From JBEKYD01 sp052148435 (lineage in GTDB: Bacteria > Acidobacteriota > Terriglobia > Bryobacterales > Bryobacteraceae): 64,000 nucleotides of DNA. The translations under genes and the position numbers were made by a program. Below, one piece after another: positions 52,662 through 61,166 of the stretch (position 1 is its first letter; each line of letters opens with the position of its first letter). The DNA is taken from positions 1-64,000 of the forward strand of contig JBKQIF010000031.1 of NCBI GenBank assembly GCA_052148435.1, in the 5' to 3' direction. The notes below the pieces were generated by a model that was not told the DNA's origin, searched no databases, and was given only the letters and a program-made list of their open reading frames with translations.

Positions 52662-55397
52662 CTACTGAATCGCGATGGTGACGCCGGGAGGGCTGGTGAC
52701 TCCGGCGGACTGAAGGGCGACCGGGGCGGCGCCGGGGGTCAGGCCAGTGGGAATCTGAACACTAATCTGGGCCACACCCGGGGTGGTGGTGGAGACCGAC
52801 TGCACCGCCGCGCTCACGCCTTGGATGGTGACCGAAAGAATGGACCCGGCGGCAATGCCGGTGGCGAACAGGGTCACGGTGCTGCCGGCAACGGCGGGGT
52901 TGGCGGCGCTGTTCAAAGAGCCGTTCTGATTGAGGGCTTCGGCCTGGCCGGAACCGGCATTGGAAGCGGTGAACAGGGCAGGGGCGGCCTGGGCCAGGGC
53001 GAGGAAGGACGAGGTGGATTCGATATCGCCATATACCGCGGTGACGGTGACCGTGGAGCCGCTCAAGCCCGCCGGCACAATGGCCGAGAGCTGGCGGGAA
53101 GAAGCGTAGAGCATTTCGCCGGCAACGCCGTTGAACAGCAGGCTGGCGTTAGCCACCTGGGCGGTGGGACTGCCGGACGGCGCGGCCGTGAGCGTGCCGG
53201 GACCAAGTCCGGAGCCGTAGACTACCACCACTTCACCGGGAGCCACCGGACCGGATTGGCCGCTGGCGCCGTTGACCACGGCGGCGATGGACGGCGCGCT
53301 CGACCCGGGCTCGATGGCGCGCACGGCATTGTTGGCGGAGTCGGCGATGAAAAGGTTGCCGGAAGCATCGACCGCCAGGCCTTGAGGCAGATTGAGCGCC
53401 GCCGTGGTGGGGGAGCCACCGTCGCCGGAATAGCAGCAGTTGCCGGTGCCGGCAATGGTCGTAAGTTGTCCACCGGATGGGATCTCGCGAATCTGGTTAT
53501 GGCCGGTATCGGCGATAAAAAGATCGTCGGCGGCATCCACGGCCACTCCCTGAGGGGCGCTGAGCGCGGCGGCGGTCCCGGTGCCGGCAACGTTGAAGAT
53601 GTTGCCGAGCGGGGAGATGGCCCGCAGGCGGTTGTTGCCGGTGTCGGCGACGTAGATATTGCCGGCGGAATCCACGGCTACGCCGGCCGGCAGGTTGAGT
53701 TGCGCGCTGGTGGCGGCGCCGCCATCGCCCGAATAGCCCTGCCCGCCATTGCCGGCCACGGTGTGGATGGTTAAATCGGCAGTGATGCGGCGGATGCGCT
53801 GGTTGCCGGTGTCGGCCACCAGGACATCGCCATTGATGTCGACGGCGACACCCTGGGGCGCATGCACGGAGGCGAAGGCGCCCTGTCCGCCATCGCCATA
53901 GAAGGCGGCGTTGCCGTTGCCCGCCAGGGTGAAAATCACTCCGTTAGCGGCGACCATGCGGATGCGGTTGTTTCCGGTGTCGGCGATATAGAGGACACCG
54001 CTGCCAGCCACGGCAACGCCCATGGGGCTATCCAGTTGGGCGCTGGTAGCGGGGCCACCGTCGCCGGAAATGCCTTCCACGCCGGTGCCTGCCACGGTGG
54101 TGATGACGCCCGCGGGTGAAATTTTCCGCACGCGATGATTCAGGGTATCGGCGACAAACAGGTTACCGGAGGAATCGAGAGCCACGCCTGCCGCGTTGTT
54201 CAATTGAGCTACCGCGGCCGCCCCGCCGTCGCCGGAGTAGCTTTCCAGGCCGTTGCCGGCCGCGGCTGCCAGCAGACCGGCGGAATCGACCTCCCAGATG
54301 CGGAAGTCGCCAGGCGCCAGACCGGAGCCGGTGCCGATGGAACCTTCGGCGAAATAGAGGATGCCGGCGGCGTTCACGGCCAGGCCGGTGGGCCCGTTGA
54401 GCTGTTCGGAAGCGGCCAACTGCCCGATTTCCAGGGGCACGCCATCGGCATTGCCGGCGAGGGTGCCGATGGTGCCTTTGACGACTTCGCGGATGCGGCC
54501 GTTGCCATAGTCGGCGATGTAGAGGTTTCCCGAGGAATCGAGGGCCACATCGGTGGGCAGCACGATGGCGGCGCTGGTCGCCGGACCTCCATCGCCGGTG
54601 GTAGTGGAAACGCCAGTGCCGTCCCAGATGGAGGCGTAGACGGCCGAGAGGCCGGTACCGGCCACGGTGCCGATGACTCCGGTGGGCGATACCATACGGA
54701 CGCGGTCGTTGACGGTATCTGCAATGTAAAGATTGCCGGAGCTATCGACAGCCACGCCTTCCGGTGAGTTGAGGCTGGCGATGGTGGCCTGGACGTCATC
54801 GGCGGTGAAGCCGGCCACGCTATTGCCCGCCACGGTCGCGATGGTTCCATTGGCGGAGATTTTGCGGACCACGTTGTTGCCGGTATCGGCCACGTAGAGG
54901 TTGCCGTTGGCATCCAGGGCGAGGCCCAGCGGGCCGCTCAATTGAGCCGAGGCTGCCGGGCCTGCGTCGCCGCTATAGCCGGGGGCACCGGTGCCGGCGT
55001 AAGTGGAAATGACGCCGCTCGAAGAGATGCGGCGGACGACCGCGGCATCGCGGTCGGCGACGTAGACGTTGCCAGTGGTGTCGATGGCAATCCCGGCGGG
55101 ATATTCGAGTTGGGCGGCGATCGCGGGACCGCCATCGCCCAGGTAGCCGGCGCGGCCATTACCGGCGATGCGGGTGAGCGTACCGGAGGTATCGACTTTG
55201 AAGACGGAATGAAGGCCGCCGAAATAAAGATTGCCTAAGCGATCGAGCGCCAGCCGCGGCGGATCGCCGATGGAAGCGGAAACGGCGGAAATGGGGGTAA
55301 CGGGAGGGTTCCCCCCGGCCACCGTCTCGATTACATTCTGCGCACCGAGCGAGGCAACACCAACCAATACGACCAATCCCGGAAGAACCCTGAACAC
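52662..55397 (-). CDS. Secreted NHL-repeat protein with Solibacter-type C-terminal domain
   Basis: This 911-residue protein has a signal peptide and about a dozen NHL beta-propeller units, seen as repeated GVAVDSAGNIYVADTGNNRL and VAGTG..GYSGDGG patterns. The C-terminal 230 residues start VVNGASGQSGPVAPGEVVVV and resemble the TIGR03437 domain also present at 37.5-39.4 kb. The start is GTG at 55397. NHL propellers bind proteins or glycans; a specific ligand is not known. Confidence 0.88.
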   Translation of the reverse strand: MFRVLPGLVVLVGVASLGAQNVIETVAGGNPPVTPISAVSASIGDPPRLALDRLGNLYFGGLHSVFKVDTSGTLTRIAGNGRAGYLGDGGPAIAAQLEYPAGIAIDTTGNVYVADRDAAVVRRISSSGVISTYAGTGAPGYSGDAGPAASAQLSGPLGLALDANGNLYVADTGNNVVRKISANGTIATVAGNSVAGFTADDVQATIASLNSPEGVAVDSSGNLYIADTVNDRVRMVSPTGVIGTVAGTGLSAVYASIWDGTGVSTTTGDGGPATSAAIVLPTDVALDSSGNLYIADYGNGRIREVVKGTIGTLAGNADGVPLEIGQLAASEQLNGPTGLAVNAAGILYFAEGSIGTGSGLAPGDFRIWEVDSAGLLAAAAGNGLESYSGDGGAAAVAQLNNAAGVALDSSGNLFVADTLNHRVRKISPAGVITTVAGTGVEGISGDGGPATSAQLDSPMGVAVAGSGVLYIADTGNNRIRMVAANGVIFTLAGNGNAAFYGDGGQGAFASVHAPQGVAVDINGDVLVADTGNQRIRRITADLTIHTVAGNGGQGYSGDGGAATSAQLNLPAGVAVDSAGNIYVADTGNNRLRAISPLGNIFNVAGTGTAAALSAPQGVAVDAADDLFIADTGHNQIREIPSGGQLTTIAGTGNCCYSGDGGSPTTAALNLPQGLAVDASGNLFIADSANNAVRAIEPGSSAPSIAAVVNGASGQSGPVAPGEVVVVYGSGLGPGTLTAAPSGSPTAQVANASLLFNGVAGEMLYASSRQLSAIVPAGLSGSTVTVTAVYGDIESTSSFLALAQAAPALFTASNAGSGQAEALNQNGSLNSAANPAVAGSTVTLFATGIAAGSILSVTIQGVSAAVQSVSTTTPGVAQISVQIPTGLTPGAAPVALQSAGVTSPPGVTIAIQ

Positions 55398-55614
55398 GGT
55401 TCTCGATACCTCGACTTTCTATGCGACGCGGAAAAGGGGGAGAGCGCGACCGACTCTACGGCCCCAGACGACCGCGGAACCGAACGTGTGCGCAGGGAGC
55501 GAGGAATTCCCTCCGCTCTTTCCGTATCTTGCAACACAAGCGACTTTCTTTGATTTATACCACGGCGGCACATGCCGCCGGTAGATGGTGCCCGAGAGGC
55601 GCGTGGGACAAAAT

Positions 55615-55968
55615 TTATTTGACCGGCGTGCGCCAGAGATAATCCAGGTATGCCTTGACAACAAAACCTAGGAACGTGGCGGCCGCAACGAAAAGCGCAC
55701 CGACTACGCCTACGACCACTTTCGCGGCATGAACATCACGGCAAACCTTCTTCAGCTCCTCGTCGTGTCCCTTTGACTGCTCGGTGAGATTGCGGATTCC
55801 CTCAGCCAAACCGCCGAGCGTTTTCTGCATCCCCATGACGACTTCCAGTGTGTAGCTGTAGTCGCCGGAGGGGTAGGCGGAGTGAGACGACGTGACTGGG
55901 TAGTCTTCGGGCGTAGCCGATGCGGGTCTGGAACTGCGTCCCGATTTGCCGGGTTCTTTTTCAGGCAT
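55615..55968 (-). CDS. Small single-helix membrane protein, unknown
   Basis: This 117-residue protein has a polar N-terminal half with a short coiled-coil segment (GLAEGIRNLTEQSKGHDEEL) and one transmembrane helix (VVVGVVGALFVAAATFLGFV) near the C-terminus. The start at 55968 overlaps the end of the preceding gene by eight bases, so they are co-translated. The shape recalls phage or toxin-like membrane proteins, but I do not recognise it. Confidence 0.6.
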   Translation of the reverse strand: MPEKEPGKSGRSSRPASATPEDYPVTSSHSAYPSGDYSYTLEVVMGMQKTLGGLAEGIRNLTEQSKGHDEELKKVCRDVHAAKVVVGVVGALFVAAATFLGFVVKAYLDYLWRTPVK

Positions 55969-56236
55969 CGGCCTTTGCTGTTTGGGCGGACAGCCACTCC
56001 CAAAGGTCTGGCTTCGCGCGCCCGGTATAGCCCCTGATGGGGAGAATAAGGTGGGACTGCGTCTCCCGAATGCCAAGCCTCGTCGCAAGCTCCTTGGCTA
56101 TCGTGACATCCGCATTCACAGCCCATTTCCCGGCCTCAATTTCGAACGAGCTACCGGGGTAGTTGGACTCAACAGCCGCGTCGATAGCAGGAGCGGAGTC
56201 CTTTAGTGCAATCACCAGGAACAGCGGCATCTGCAC
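55961..56236 (-). CDS. Small hypothetical protein, unknown
   Basis: This 91-residue soluble protein (FLVIALKDSAPAIDAAVESN, then LPIRGYTGRAKPDLWEWLSA) probably begins at a GTG, with an ATG two codons later as an alternative. It overlaps the small membrane-protein gene. Together they form a two-gene unit of unknown function between the NHL and HAD genes. Confidence 0.55.
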   Translation of the reverse strand: MQMPLFLVIALKDSAPAIDAAVESNYPGSSFEIEAGKWAVNADVTIAKELATRLGIRETQSHLILPIRGYTGRAKPDLWEWLSAQTAKADA

Positions 56237-56349
56237 AATACGTTATCACATCAAAGGGGATGACGCGGTGTGCTTACGCCCCGTCGGCCCCCGGCGGAGC
56301 AGGGCAGGCCCCCCGGCCCGTCGCCGGGGCTTCGACATTCTTCGTGGGC

Positions 56350-57048
56350 TCACCGGCTAAAGCCCGTGCCACCCAACATGCGCAGGCGGAGGTGAGAAAG
56401 GCTGGGGAGCAGGAAATCGGGCGCGAGCGATTCGAGCTCGCCGGGCGGCGTGATGCCGGTACGAACGGCGATGGAGCGGATGCGGTTGCGGCGCGCGGCC
56501 AGAATGTCGGCCGGGGCGTCGCCGATCATGGAGATCCGGACGCGCTCGCCACTCCAGCCGCGACGGCGGGCTTCGGCGATGGCGAGCGCGACCAGCGCGG
56601 CGCGGTTGGGAGCCATGTCGCCAAAGGCGCCGAAAGCAAAATAGCTTCGCAGGCCGGCGCGTTCCAGTTTGTGCCAGCCGATGCGGGTAAGATTGCCGGT
56701 GACCAACCCCAGCAGGGCGCCGTGCCGCTGGAGTTTGGCGAGCGCGGCGGGAACCCCGGGACATAGACGGTCGCCGATGGGCGGGCAGACGCGCAGGTAA
56801 TAGCGGACGGCGGCGCGCTCGATGGCGGCCAGAGAGGCGCGGATTTGGGATGACCGGGCGCCGGCGCGGCGCAGCATGGCGGTGAGGATCAAGGGGTCGA
56901 GCATGCCTTGCACGGGGATGCCGTCGGTAGTGGTTTCGAGGCCCATGACGCGGCGGATGCCGTAGGCGAGGGCCTCGCGGTGATGGGGACCGGCGCGGCG
57001 GACGAGCGTGCCATCGATATCGAACAGGACCAGCGGGGAGCTCTTCAT
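56350..57048 (-). CDS. HAD-superfamily phosphatase (phosphoglycolate phosphatase-like)
   Basis: This 232-residue cytoplasmic enzyme has HAD motif I (VLFDIDGTLVRRAG), motif II in LGLVTGNLTRIG, and motif IV near ISMIGDAPADILAARRN. The cap domain is alpha-helical, as in phosphoglycolate phosphatase and beta-phosphoglucomutase. It is the last gene of a tight four-gene operon after bshB1 (seven-base gap). Substrate is not known. Confidence 0.88.
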   Translation of the reverse strand: MKSSPLVLFDIDGTLVRRAGPHHREALAYGIRRVMGLETTTDGIPVQGMLDPLILTAMLRRAGARSSQIRASLAAIERAAVRYYLRVCPPIGDRLCPGVPAALAKLQRHGALLGLVTGNLTRIGWHKLERAGLRSYFAFGAFGDMAPNRAALVALAIAEARRRGWSGERVRISMIGDAPADILAARRNRIRSIAVRTGITPPGELESLAPDFLLPSLSHLRLRMLGGTGFSR

Positions 57049-57055
57049 GCGCGGC

Positions 57056-57772
57056 TCAGATGGAGCGGACCGGCATGGCCACGATATCGTCGATACGGAT
57101 TTGCTCTTTCACCACGAAGGGCTCGCCGTAGCGCACCCCGATCTGGTTGCCGTAGAAACGGGCGATGGCGCCCAGGCGCTCGCGGATTTCGGCTTCATCC
57201 GGGAACAGGGCGCCGGCTTCGGCGGCGCCGTACTGGGAGCGATAGCGCAGCAGGGCCGACATGCGCCGCTCGAATTGCGCGCTGATATCCACCACGAAAG
57301 ACGGTTTGACGTCGGCGTAGAGGCTGGCATAGAGAATTTTCCGCGGGCGGTGCGGCTCGGAGTACTCGTCGAGCTTCTTCAGGCCGGCCAGGAAGCTGGC
57401 CTCGAAGCCCAACTCGCTGGCGCGGTAATGGTCGGGGTGGCGGGCTTCCCAATAGGGCAGGATAAGGACGCCCGGTTTGAGCTCGCGAAGCTTGGCGGCG
57501 ATGGTGATGCGGGCGGGCAGGGAGTTTTCCAGGCGCGCATCGGGCATGTGCAGGTTGTCGCGAAACGAAACCAGCATATCGGCGGCGGCCTGGGCGGATT
57601 CGGCAACGCGCTCCTGGGGCGTGCCGCGGGTGCCCATGTCGCCGGCGGTCAGGTCGATCACGCCGGTGCGGTATCCGAGCTCGGCCATGCGGATGAGGGT
57701 TCCGCCGCAAGTCTGTTCCACGTCGTCCGGGTGCGCGGCAAGGGCCAGGACGTCCAGGCGTTCGGGTGTCAT
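57056..57772 (-). CDS. bshB1: Bacillithiol-type N-acetylglucosaminyl malate deacetylase
   Basis: This 238-residue enzyme is of the LmbE/PIG-L family. AAHPDDVEQTCGGTL holds the zinc-binding AHPDD motif and WEARHPDHYRASEL the second His pair. VSFRDNLHMPDARL and SQYGAAEAGALFP resemble BshB1. BshB1 deacetylates GlcNAc-malate in bacillithiol synthesis. The start at 57772 is chosen because it gives the family N-terminus one base after the rhomboid stop. BshA and BshC are not in this window, so a related GlcNAc conjugate is possible. Confidence 0.85.
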   Translation of the reverse strand: MTPERLDVLALAAHPDDVEQTCGGTLIRMAELGYRTGVIDLTAGDMGTRGTPQERVAESAQAAADMLVSFRDNLHMPDARLENSLPARITIAAKLRELKPGVLILPYWEARHPDHYRASELGFEASFLAGLKKLDEYSEPHRPRKILYASLYADVKPSFVVDISAQFERRMSALLRYRSQYGAAEAGALFPDEAEIRERLGAIARFYGNQIGVRYGEPFVVKEQIRIDDIVAMPVRSI

Positions 57773-57773
57773 A

Positions 57774-58433
57774 TTACCAGTGCAGGTCTTCGCGGCGGGA
57801 ATAGATGGGGCGGCTACCCAGCAGGAAGATGAGAGCGATGCCGGCGACAAAGCCGCCCACGTGTGCGGCGAACGCCGTGCCCCCCTGGGAAATACCCGCC
57901 GAGCCGAAACTGCCGCTCAGTTGAATCACGAACCAGTAGAACAGATAGATCCAGGCGGGAATGTCGACCCGCGTAATAAAAACGATGAGCACGAACAGGG
58001 TGACGATGCGCGACCGCGGGAACTTCACCATGTACGCGCCCAGCACGCCGGCGATAGCGCCGCTGGCTCCCACCATCGGCACTCGCGAAGCCGGATCCAT
58101 AAGAACCTGCGCCAGGCCCGCCACCGTCCCGCAGAGCAGGTAGAAGAGCAGAAACTTGCCGTGACCCAGGATATCTTCCACGTTATCGCCGAAGATCCAG
58201 AGGAACCACATGTTCCCCAGCACGTGCAGCCAGCCGGCGTGCAGAAACATGGAGGTGAAGATGTTGGCCACGGCGAAATGGTCGGGCACCAGCCCGTACT
58301 GGGTAATGAAGGCGTTGCGGGTGTAATCGTCGCGCGAGAACTCGAACAGGAACACCAGAATATTGACCACGATGAGGAACACCGTGACCACGGGCTTGGA
58401 GTAGCTCGGATGTGTATCGCGGATGGGGAACAT
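57774..58433 (-). CDS. Rhomboid intramembrane serine protease
   Basis: This 219-residue membrane protein has about six helices. The catalytic dyad is Ser124 in VGASGAIAGVLGAY and His191 in AHVGGFVAG; HAGWLHVLGNMWFLWIFGD is the typical loop-1 region. It cleaves transmembrane segments of other proteins. Its ATG immediately follows the pfkB stop codon, so translation is coupled in the four-gene operon. Confidence 0.94.
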   Translation of the reverse strand: MFPIRDTHPSYSKPVVTVFLIVVNILVFLFEFSRDDYTRNAFITQYGLVPDHFAVANIFTSMFLHAGWLHVLGNMWFLWIFGDNVEDILGHGKFLLFYLLCGTVAGLAQVLMDPASRVPMVGASGAIAGVLGAYMVKFPRSRIVTLFVLIVFITRVDIPAWIYLFYWFVIQLSGSFGSAGISQGGTAFAAHVGGFVAGIALIFLLGSRPIYSRREDLHW

Positions 58434-59384
58434 TCAGTCTCGGGCGGCGCGGGCCGCGAATTCGGAATGCGAGCGCCGCTCGGCGCGCGCCATTAAAGCG
58501 TACACTTCTTCCAGGCCGCGAATTCCGCCGCGGGCGCCCAGCGCGGTGCAGTTCAAAGCCGCCATGGCGTTGGCAAACTCCAGCACTTCGCGCATCGGCA
58601 TTCCTTTCAGAACAGCATAGCAGAAGGCTCCGTGGAAGACGTCGCCGGCGCCGGTGGTATCCACGCAGTTGACCACGAAGGCGGGAGAATACACGAAGCG
58701 CCCATCGATGCGCGCGAGCGACCCGTGCGCGCCGAGCGTCATCGCCGCCACGCGCATGCCGTATTCGTTCTGTAAGCTCTCGAGCGCGCGGAACGGGTCG
58801 GGCGTGCCGGTCCAGGCGGTGGGAAACTCGGAACTGGCCACCAGGTAATCGACGTTCGGCAGAACCTTGTCGAAACCGTGATAGATGGTATCGACATCCA
58901 CGGTGACCGGGATTCCGTGCCGGCGGGCGATCGAGGCCGCATGGGCCACGGCCGGCGTGTCATGCCCGTCGATAAACAACATGCGGGCGCAGGTGATCTG
59001 TTCGGGCGCGATCTGGCCGGGATCGATGCGCAGGCAATCGTCGCGCCGCCACAGCACGGTGCGTTCGCCGGTGGCGTGATCGATGATGATGTAAGCCGAT
59101 TGATTGGGGCAGTTCTGGCGAAGCTGCACGTGATCGAGATTGATGCCGGTGCCGCGCAGGCTTTCGATCTGGATGCGGCCGCGCTCGTCGTCGCCGATGC
59201 TGCCGATATATTTCACCCGCAGTCCGAGGCTCGCGCATGCCACCATGGCGCTGGCCACCTGCCCGCCCGGGCTCACAATCTCTTCTTCAAACGGCACCTT
59301 GCCCGCGTAAGCCGGAAAGTGCGGCACGATTAAGAGCGTATCGGTAGCGTTCAGCCCGACGCCCACAACGTCGTATTCAGGCAT
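58434..59384 (-). CDS. PfkB-family carbohydrate kinase
   Basis: This 316-residue kinase has the PfkB N-terminal Gly-rich region (EIVSPGGQVASAMVACASLG) and the catalytic DTTGAGDVFHGAFCYAVLKG near the C-terminus. The start at 59384 gives the normal N-terminus MPEYDVVGVGLNATDTLL. The family phosphorylates sugars such as ribose, fructose or ketodeoxygluconate; which one is unclear. It is the first gene of the pfkB-rhomboid-bshB1-HAD operon. A relic of the Gly-rich region recurs at 60299-60356. Confidence 0.88.
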   Translation of the reverse strand: MPEYDVVGVGLNATDTLLIVPHFPAYAGKVPFEEEIVSPGGQVASAMVACASLGLRVKYIGSIGDDERGRIQIESLRGTGINLDHVQLRQNCPNQSAYIIIDHATGERTVLWRRDDCLRIDPGQIAPEQITCARMLFIDGHDTPAVAHAASIARRHGIPVTVDVDTIYHGFDKVLPNVDYLVASSEFPTAWTGTPDPFRALESLQNEYGMRVAAMTLGAHGSLARIDGRFVYSPAFVVNCVDTTGAGDVFHGAFCYAVLKGMPMREVLEFANAMAALNCTALGARGGIRGLEEVYALMARAERRSHSEFAARAARD

Positions 59385-59470
59385 GGAAAGACTATTGTAA
59401 GGGGGTGGGGGATGTTTTGGCTTGCCGACGGCACAGGGCAAATCAAGTTCACATTTGCCGCCGTGGCGCA

Positions 59471-59498
59471 CGCACTTTTGCGTGCCGCGTCGAGTCTC
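59471..59498 (+). repeat. Dispersed repeat, copy 2
   Basis: These 28 bases are the inverted partner of 4074-4101 (26 of 28 identical). They lie in the intergenic stretch between pfkB and the second hicAB locus. Confidence 0.65.
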
Positions 59499-59549
59499 TA
59501 CTCGACGCCTCTGCGCCCCATGGCAGCGGGCGTCGGCAGGAGTGCGGTG

Positions 59550-59978
59550 TTAAGCGGCCTCGTGAATTTCCAGGCTGAGCCGCTTGCCGAGCACGCGGAA
59601 GGCCGCTTCCAGTTGATCCAACCGGGAGGCGTGGCGCAGGTCGAGCAGCCGGTCCACCTGGGGGAGATGGCAGTTCAGGCGGCGGCCTAATTCCGCTTTT
59701 CCCACTTTCGCCGCGCGCATGGATTGATAGAGGGCGAGCTTCGCTTCACTCAATGCCGGCAGGGTAACAAACGTGCCGCGATTGGCGGTCACATCCGAAG
59801 GCGGAAGGTTCGCGCGGTCTTCGATATATCCCATGAGGGCCGTTTCAATGGCATCGACGGCGCGCACCAGGGCTTCCTCGCGGTCTTCCCCGAAGGTATG
59901 GGCTTCGGGAATGGCGGGCACATCGACCAAAATCGTGTGGTTGGTGTCTTTGGAAAGTCTGACGGAGTAGCGCAGCAT
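59550..59978 (-). CDS. hicB: HicB-type antitoxin, second locus
   Basis: This 142-residue protein has the HicB fold (LVDVPAIPEAHTFGEDREEA, then AVDAIETALMGYI) and a C-terminal DNA-binding helix-turn-helix (KAELGRRLNCHLPQVDRLL). The end (LDQLEAAFRVLGKRLSLEI) closely parallels the HicB at 16.1-16.5 kb. It should neutralise the HicA encoded 10 bases upstream and repress the operon. Confidence 0.88.
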   Translation of the reverse strand: MLRYSVRLSKDTNHTILVDVPAIPEAHTFGEDREEALVRAVDAIETALMGYIEDRANLPPSDVTANRGTFVTLPALSEAKLALYQSMRAAKVGKAELGRRLNCHLPQVDRLLDLRHASRLDQLEAAFRVLGKRLSLEIHEAA

Positions 59979-59988
59979 GGTTTTCCCT

Positions 59989-60186
59989 CTATTTCAATCC
60001 CAGGTCTTTCTTGATCCGATTCTCCAGGCCTTTGCCGATCTCCTTGCCGGCCCCGTGCATCGGGAGTACGGAGCGCTTGCCGTTCCGGCTGACATGGAGA
60101 TGGCCTCCTTTACCGGGTTCAAACGAGCATCCTTGCTTTTCGAGCCACCGTTCGAACTCAGCGCTTGTCGTGATTTGAGGATACAA
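59989..60186 (-). CDS. hicA: HicA-type mRNA interferase toxin, second locus
   Basis: This 65-residue protein matches HicA: SAEFERWLEKQGCSFEPGKG, catalytic His29 in GGHLHV, and LPMHGAGKEIGKGL. The only usual start codon is a TTG at 60186, inside the predicted operator and just before the -10 box of a strong-looking promoter. The true start may be a non-standard codon a few residues downstream. Toxin first, antitoxin second is the standard order. Confidence 0.82.
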   Translation of the reverse strand: MYPQITTSAEFERWLEKQGCSFEPGKGGHLHVSRNGKRSVLPMHGAGKEIGKGLENRIKKDLGLK

Positions 60187-60217
60187 CAGAAGTGTTGCTT
60201 AGTCAACGGAAATGTTG
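60178..60217 (-). promoter_or_regulatory. Promoter and paired operators of hicAB locus 2
   Basis: Two copies of CAAC-N6-GTTG lie at 60184-60197 and 60204-60217, exactly 20 bp apart. On the minus strand they overlap a good promoter: -35 TTGACT, a 17-base spacer and -10 TATCCT. Two in-phase sites on a promoter fit cooperative autorepression by HicB. Confidence 0.65.
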
Positions 60218-60298
60218 TGCGACTCCGGAGGTGTTTCGTCACTCAACAATGGGCGGCAAGGGGGTGGCTGGCGCACACGTCAAGCGCCGGGCCTTTGC

Positions 60299-60356
60299 GC
60301 GCTGGCTACCTGGCCGCCCGGGCTCACCACCTCTTTTTCAAACGGCACCTTGCCGC
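60299..60356 (-). pseudogene. Relic fragment of a pfkB-type gene
   Basis: About 58 bases match 59249-59308 of the pfkB gene at roughly 88% identity. Translated, they read GKVPFEKEVVSPGGQVASA, against GKVPFEEEIVSPGGQVASA in the intact gene. No other part of the gene is present. The flanks, 60218-60414, show no gene. Confidence 0.72.
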
Positions 60357-60414
60357 CCAAATCCATTCGGACGCCGATCTCGGCGGCCGCGCGGATCGAT
60401 CAGGTTGGCTCTGG

Positions 60415-60843
60415 TCACCGGTGTCGCAGGTACAACTCCACGCGATCCGTCGTCCAGGTGGCGATGCCGCTGCCGAAGAAATCCTGGTCTTCCGTCCAGA
60501 TGGGAACATTCAGCATGAGGGCTGTTGCGACAACAGGCCAGTCCTCGACGTCGCGCGCGGCGATTCGCTCACGCGCGAGTTGCTCGAAATCCCGATACAA
60601 TGCCGCATCCACCTGTTTAACCAACGCCCCGATCTGATGCAGCACCAGCAAGCCAACTTCCGGATCTTCGCCATGGCTGGTAAGAACCTGCGGGATGTAC
60701 TCACGCGCGTCCTCGAAACATACATCCGGGGCGTAGAAGTCCGTCGAATCCTCGTAAGTCTCCAGCAAAGAGCGAACGCGGCTGCCGAGCGCTGCGCGGA
60801 TCAGGATGTTGGCGTCCAGCACCAATCCGGTGCCGGCGCTCAC
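60415..60843 (-). CDS. PIN-domain toxin (VapC-like ribonuclease)
   Basis: This 142-residue protein has the PIN fold with acidic residues in LVLDANILIRAALG, CFEDAREYI, ARDVEDWPVVATAL and WTEDQDFF. PIN toxins cut RNA when free of antitoxin. The GTG start at 60843 overlaps the antitoxin stop by four bases (GTGA). The upstream partner confirms a toxin-antitoxin pair. Confidence 0.86.
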   Translation of the reverse strand: MSAGTGLVLDANILIRAALGSRVRSLLETYEDSTDFYAPDVCFEDAREYIPQVLTSHGEDPEVGLLVLHQIGALVKQVDAALYRDFEQLARERIAARDVEDWPVVATALMLNVPIWTEDQDFFGSGIATWTTDRVELYLRHR

Positions 60844-61103
60844 CGGTGCTTGCCCGCGCGCCACCGCTTAAAATCCCCAACGAGTTCCTCTTCGGTCACG
60901 CCTTTCGCTGCCAGCAGCGCATCAAGCCGCGCCGCGGCCTCCTTCAGGGCTACGCGGTCAGCTTCGGAGCGCTTGCGCCGCGCCGGTATAAAGTATCCGA
61001 CCGTGTCGCCATGGCGAGTGATGGCTACTGGCGCGTCGCTTTCCAGCAGGTACGTTGCGAGGTTTTCCCGAAAATCCCGAATGCCAACCCTGATGGGATC
61101 CAT
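60840..61103 (-). CDS. Phd/YefM-type antitoxin
   Basis: This 87-residue protein begins with a Phd/YefM-like DNA-binding domain (GIRDFRENLATYLLESDAPV, then ITRHGDTVGYFIPAR) and ends in a helical toxin-binding tail (TEEELVGDFKRWRAGKHR). It is co-translated with the PIN toxin. It should bind both toxin and its own promoter. A TGTACACGTCTGTACA-like palindrome lies just upstream (61120-61135), a good operator candidate. Confidence 0.87.
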   Translation of the reverse strand: MDPIRVGIRDFRENLATYLLESDAPVAITRHGDTVGYFIPARRKRSEADRVALKEAAARLDALLAAKGVTEEELVGDFKRWRAGKHR

Positions 61104-61118
61104 GGCGCTGCTCTCCTG

Positions 61119-61136
61119 TGTACAGACGTGTACACA
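61119..61136. promoter_or_regulatory. Candidate operator of the PIN toxin-antitoxin pair
   Basis: GTGTACA and TGTACAC-like half sites around GACG lie about 16 bases upstream of the antitoxin ATG. Such near-start palindromes are typical autoregulatory sites of Phd/VapB antitoxins. Confidence 0.55.
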
Positions 61137-61166
61137 TTATACCAGGGCCCGTTCTCTGGGCACGCT

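Noticed and set aside
53200..55200. Regularly spaced repeats suggesting a CRISPR array
   Set aside because: The periodicity comes from NHL coding repeats of about 56 codons, not from short identical repeats with unique spacers.
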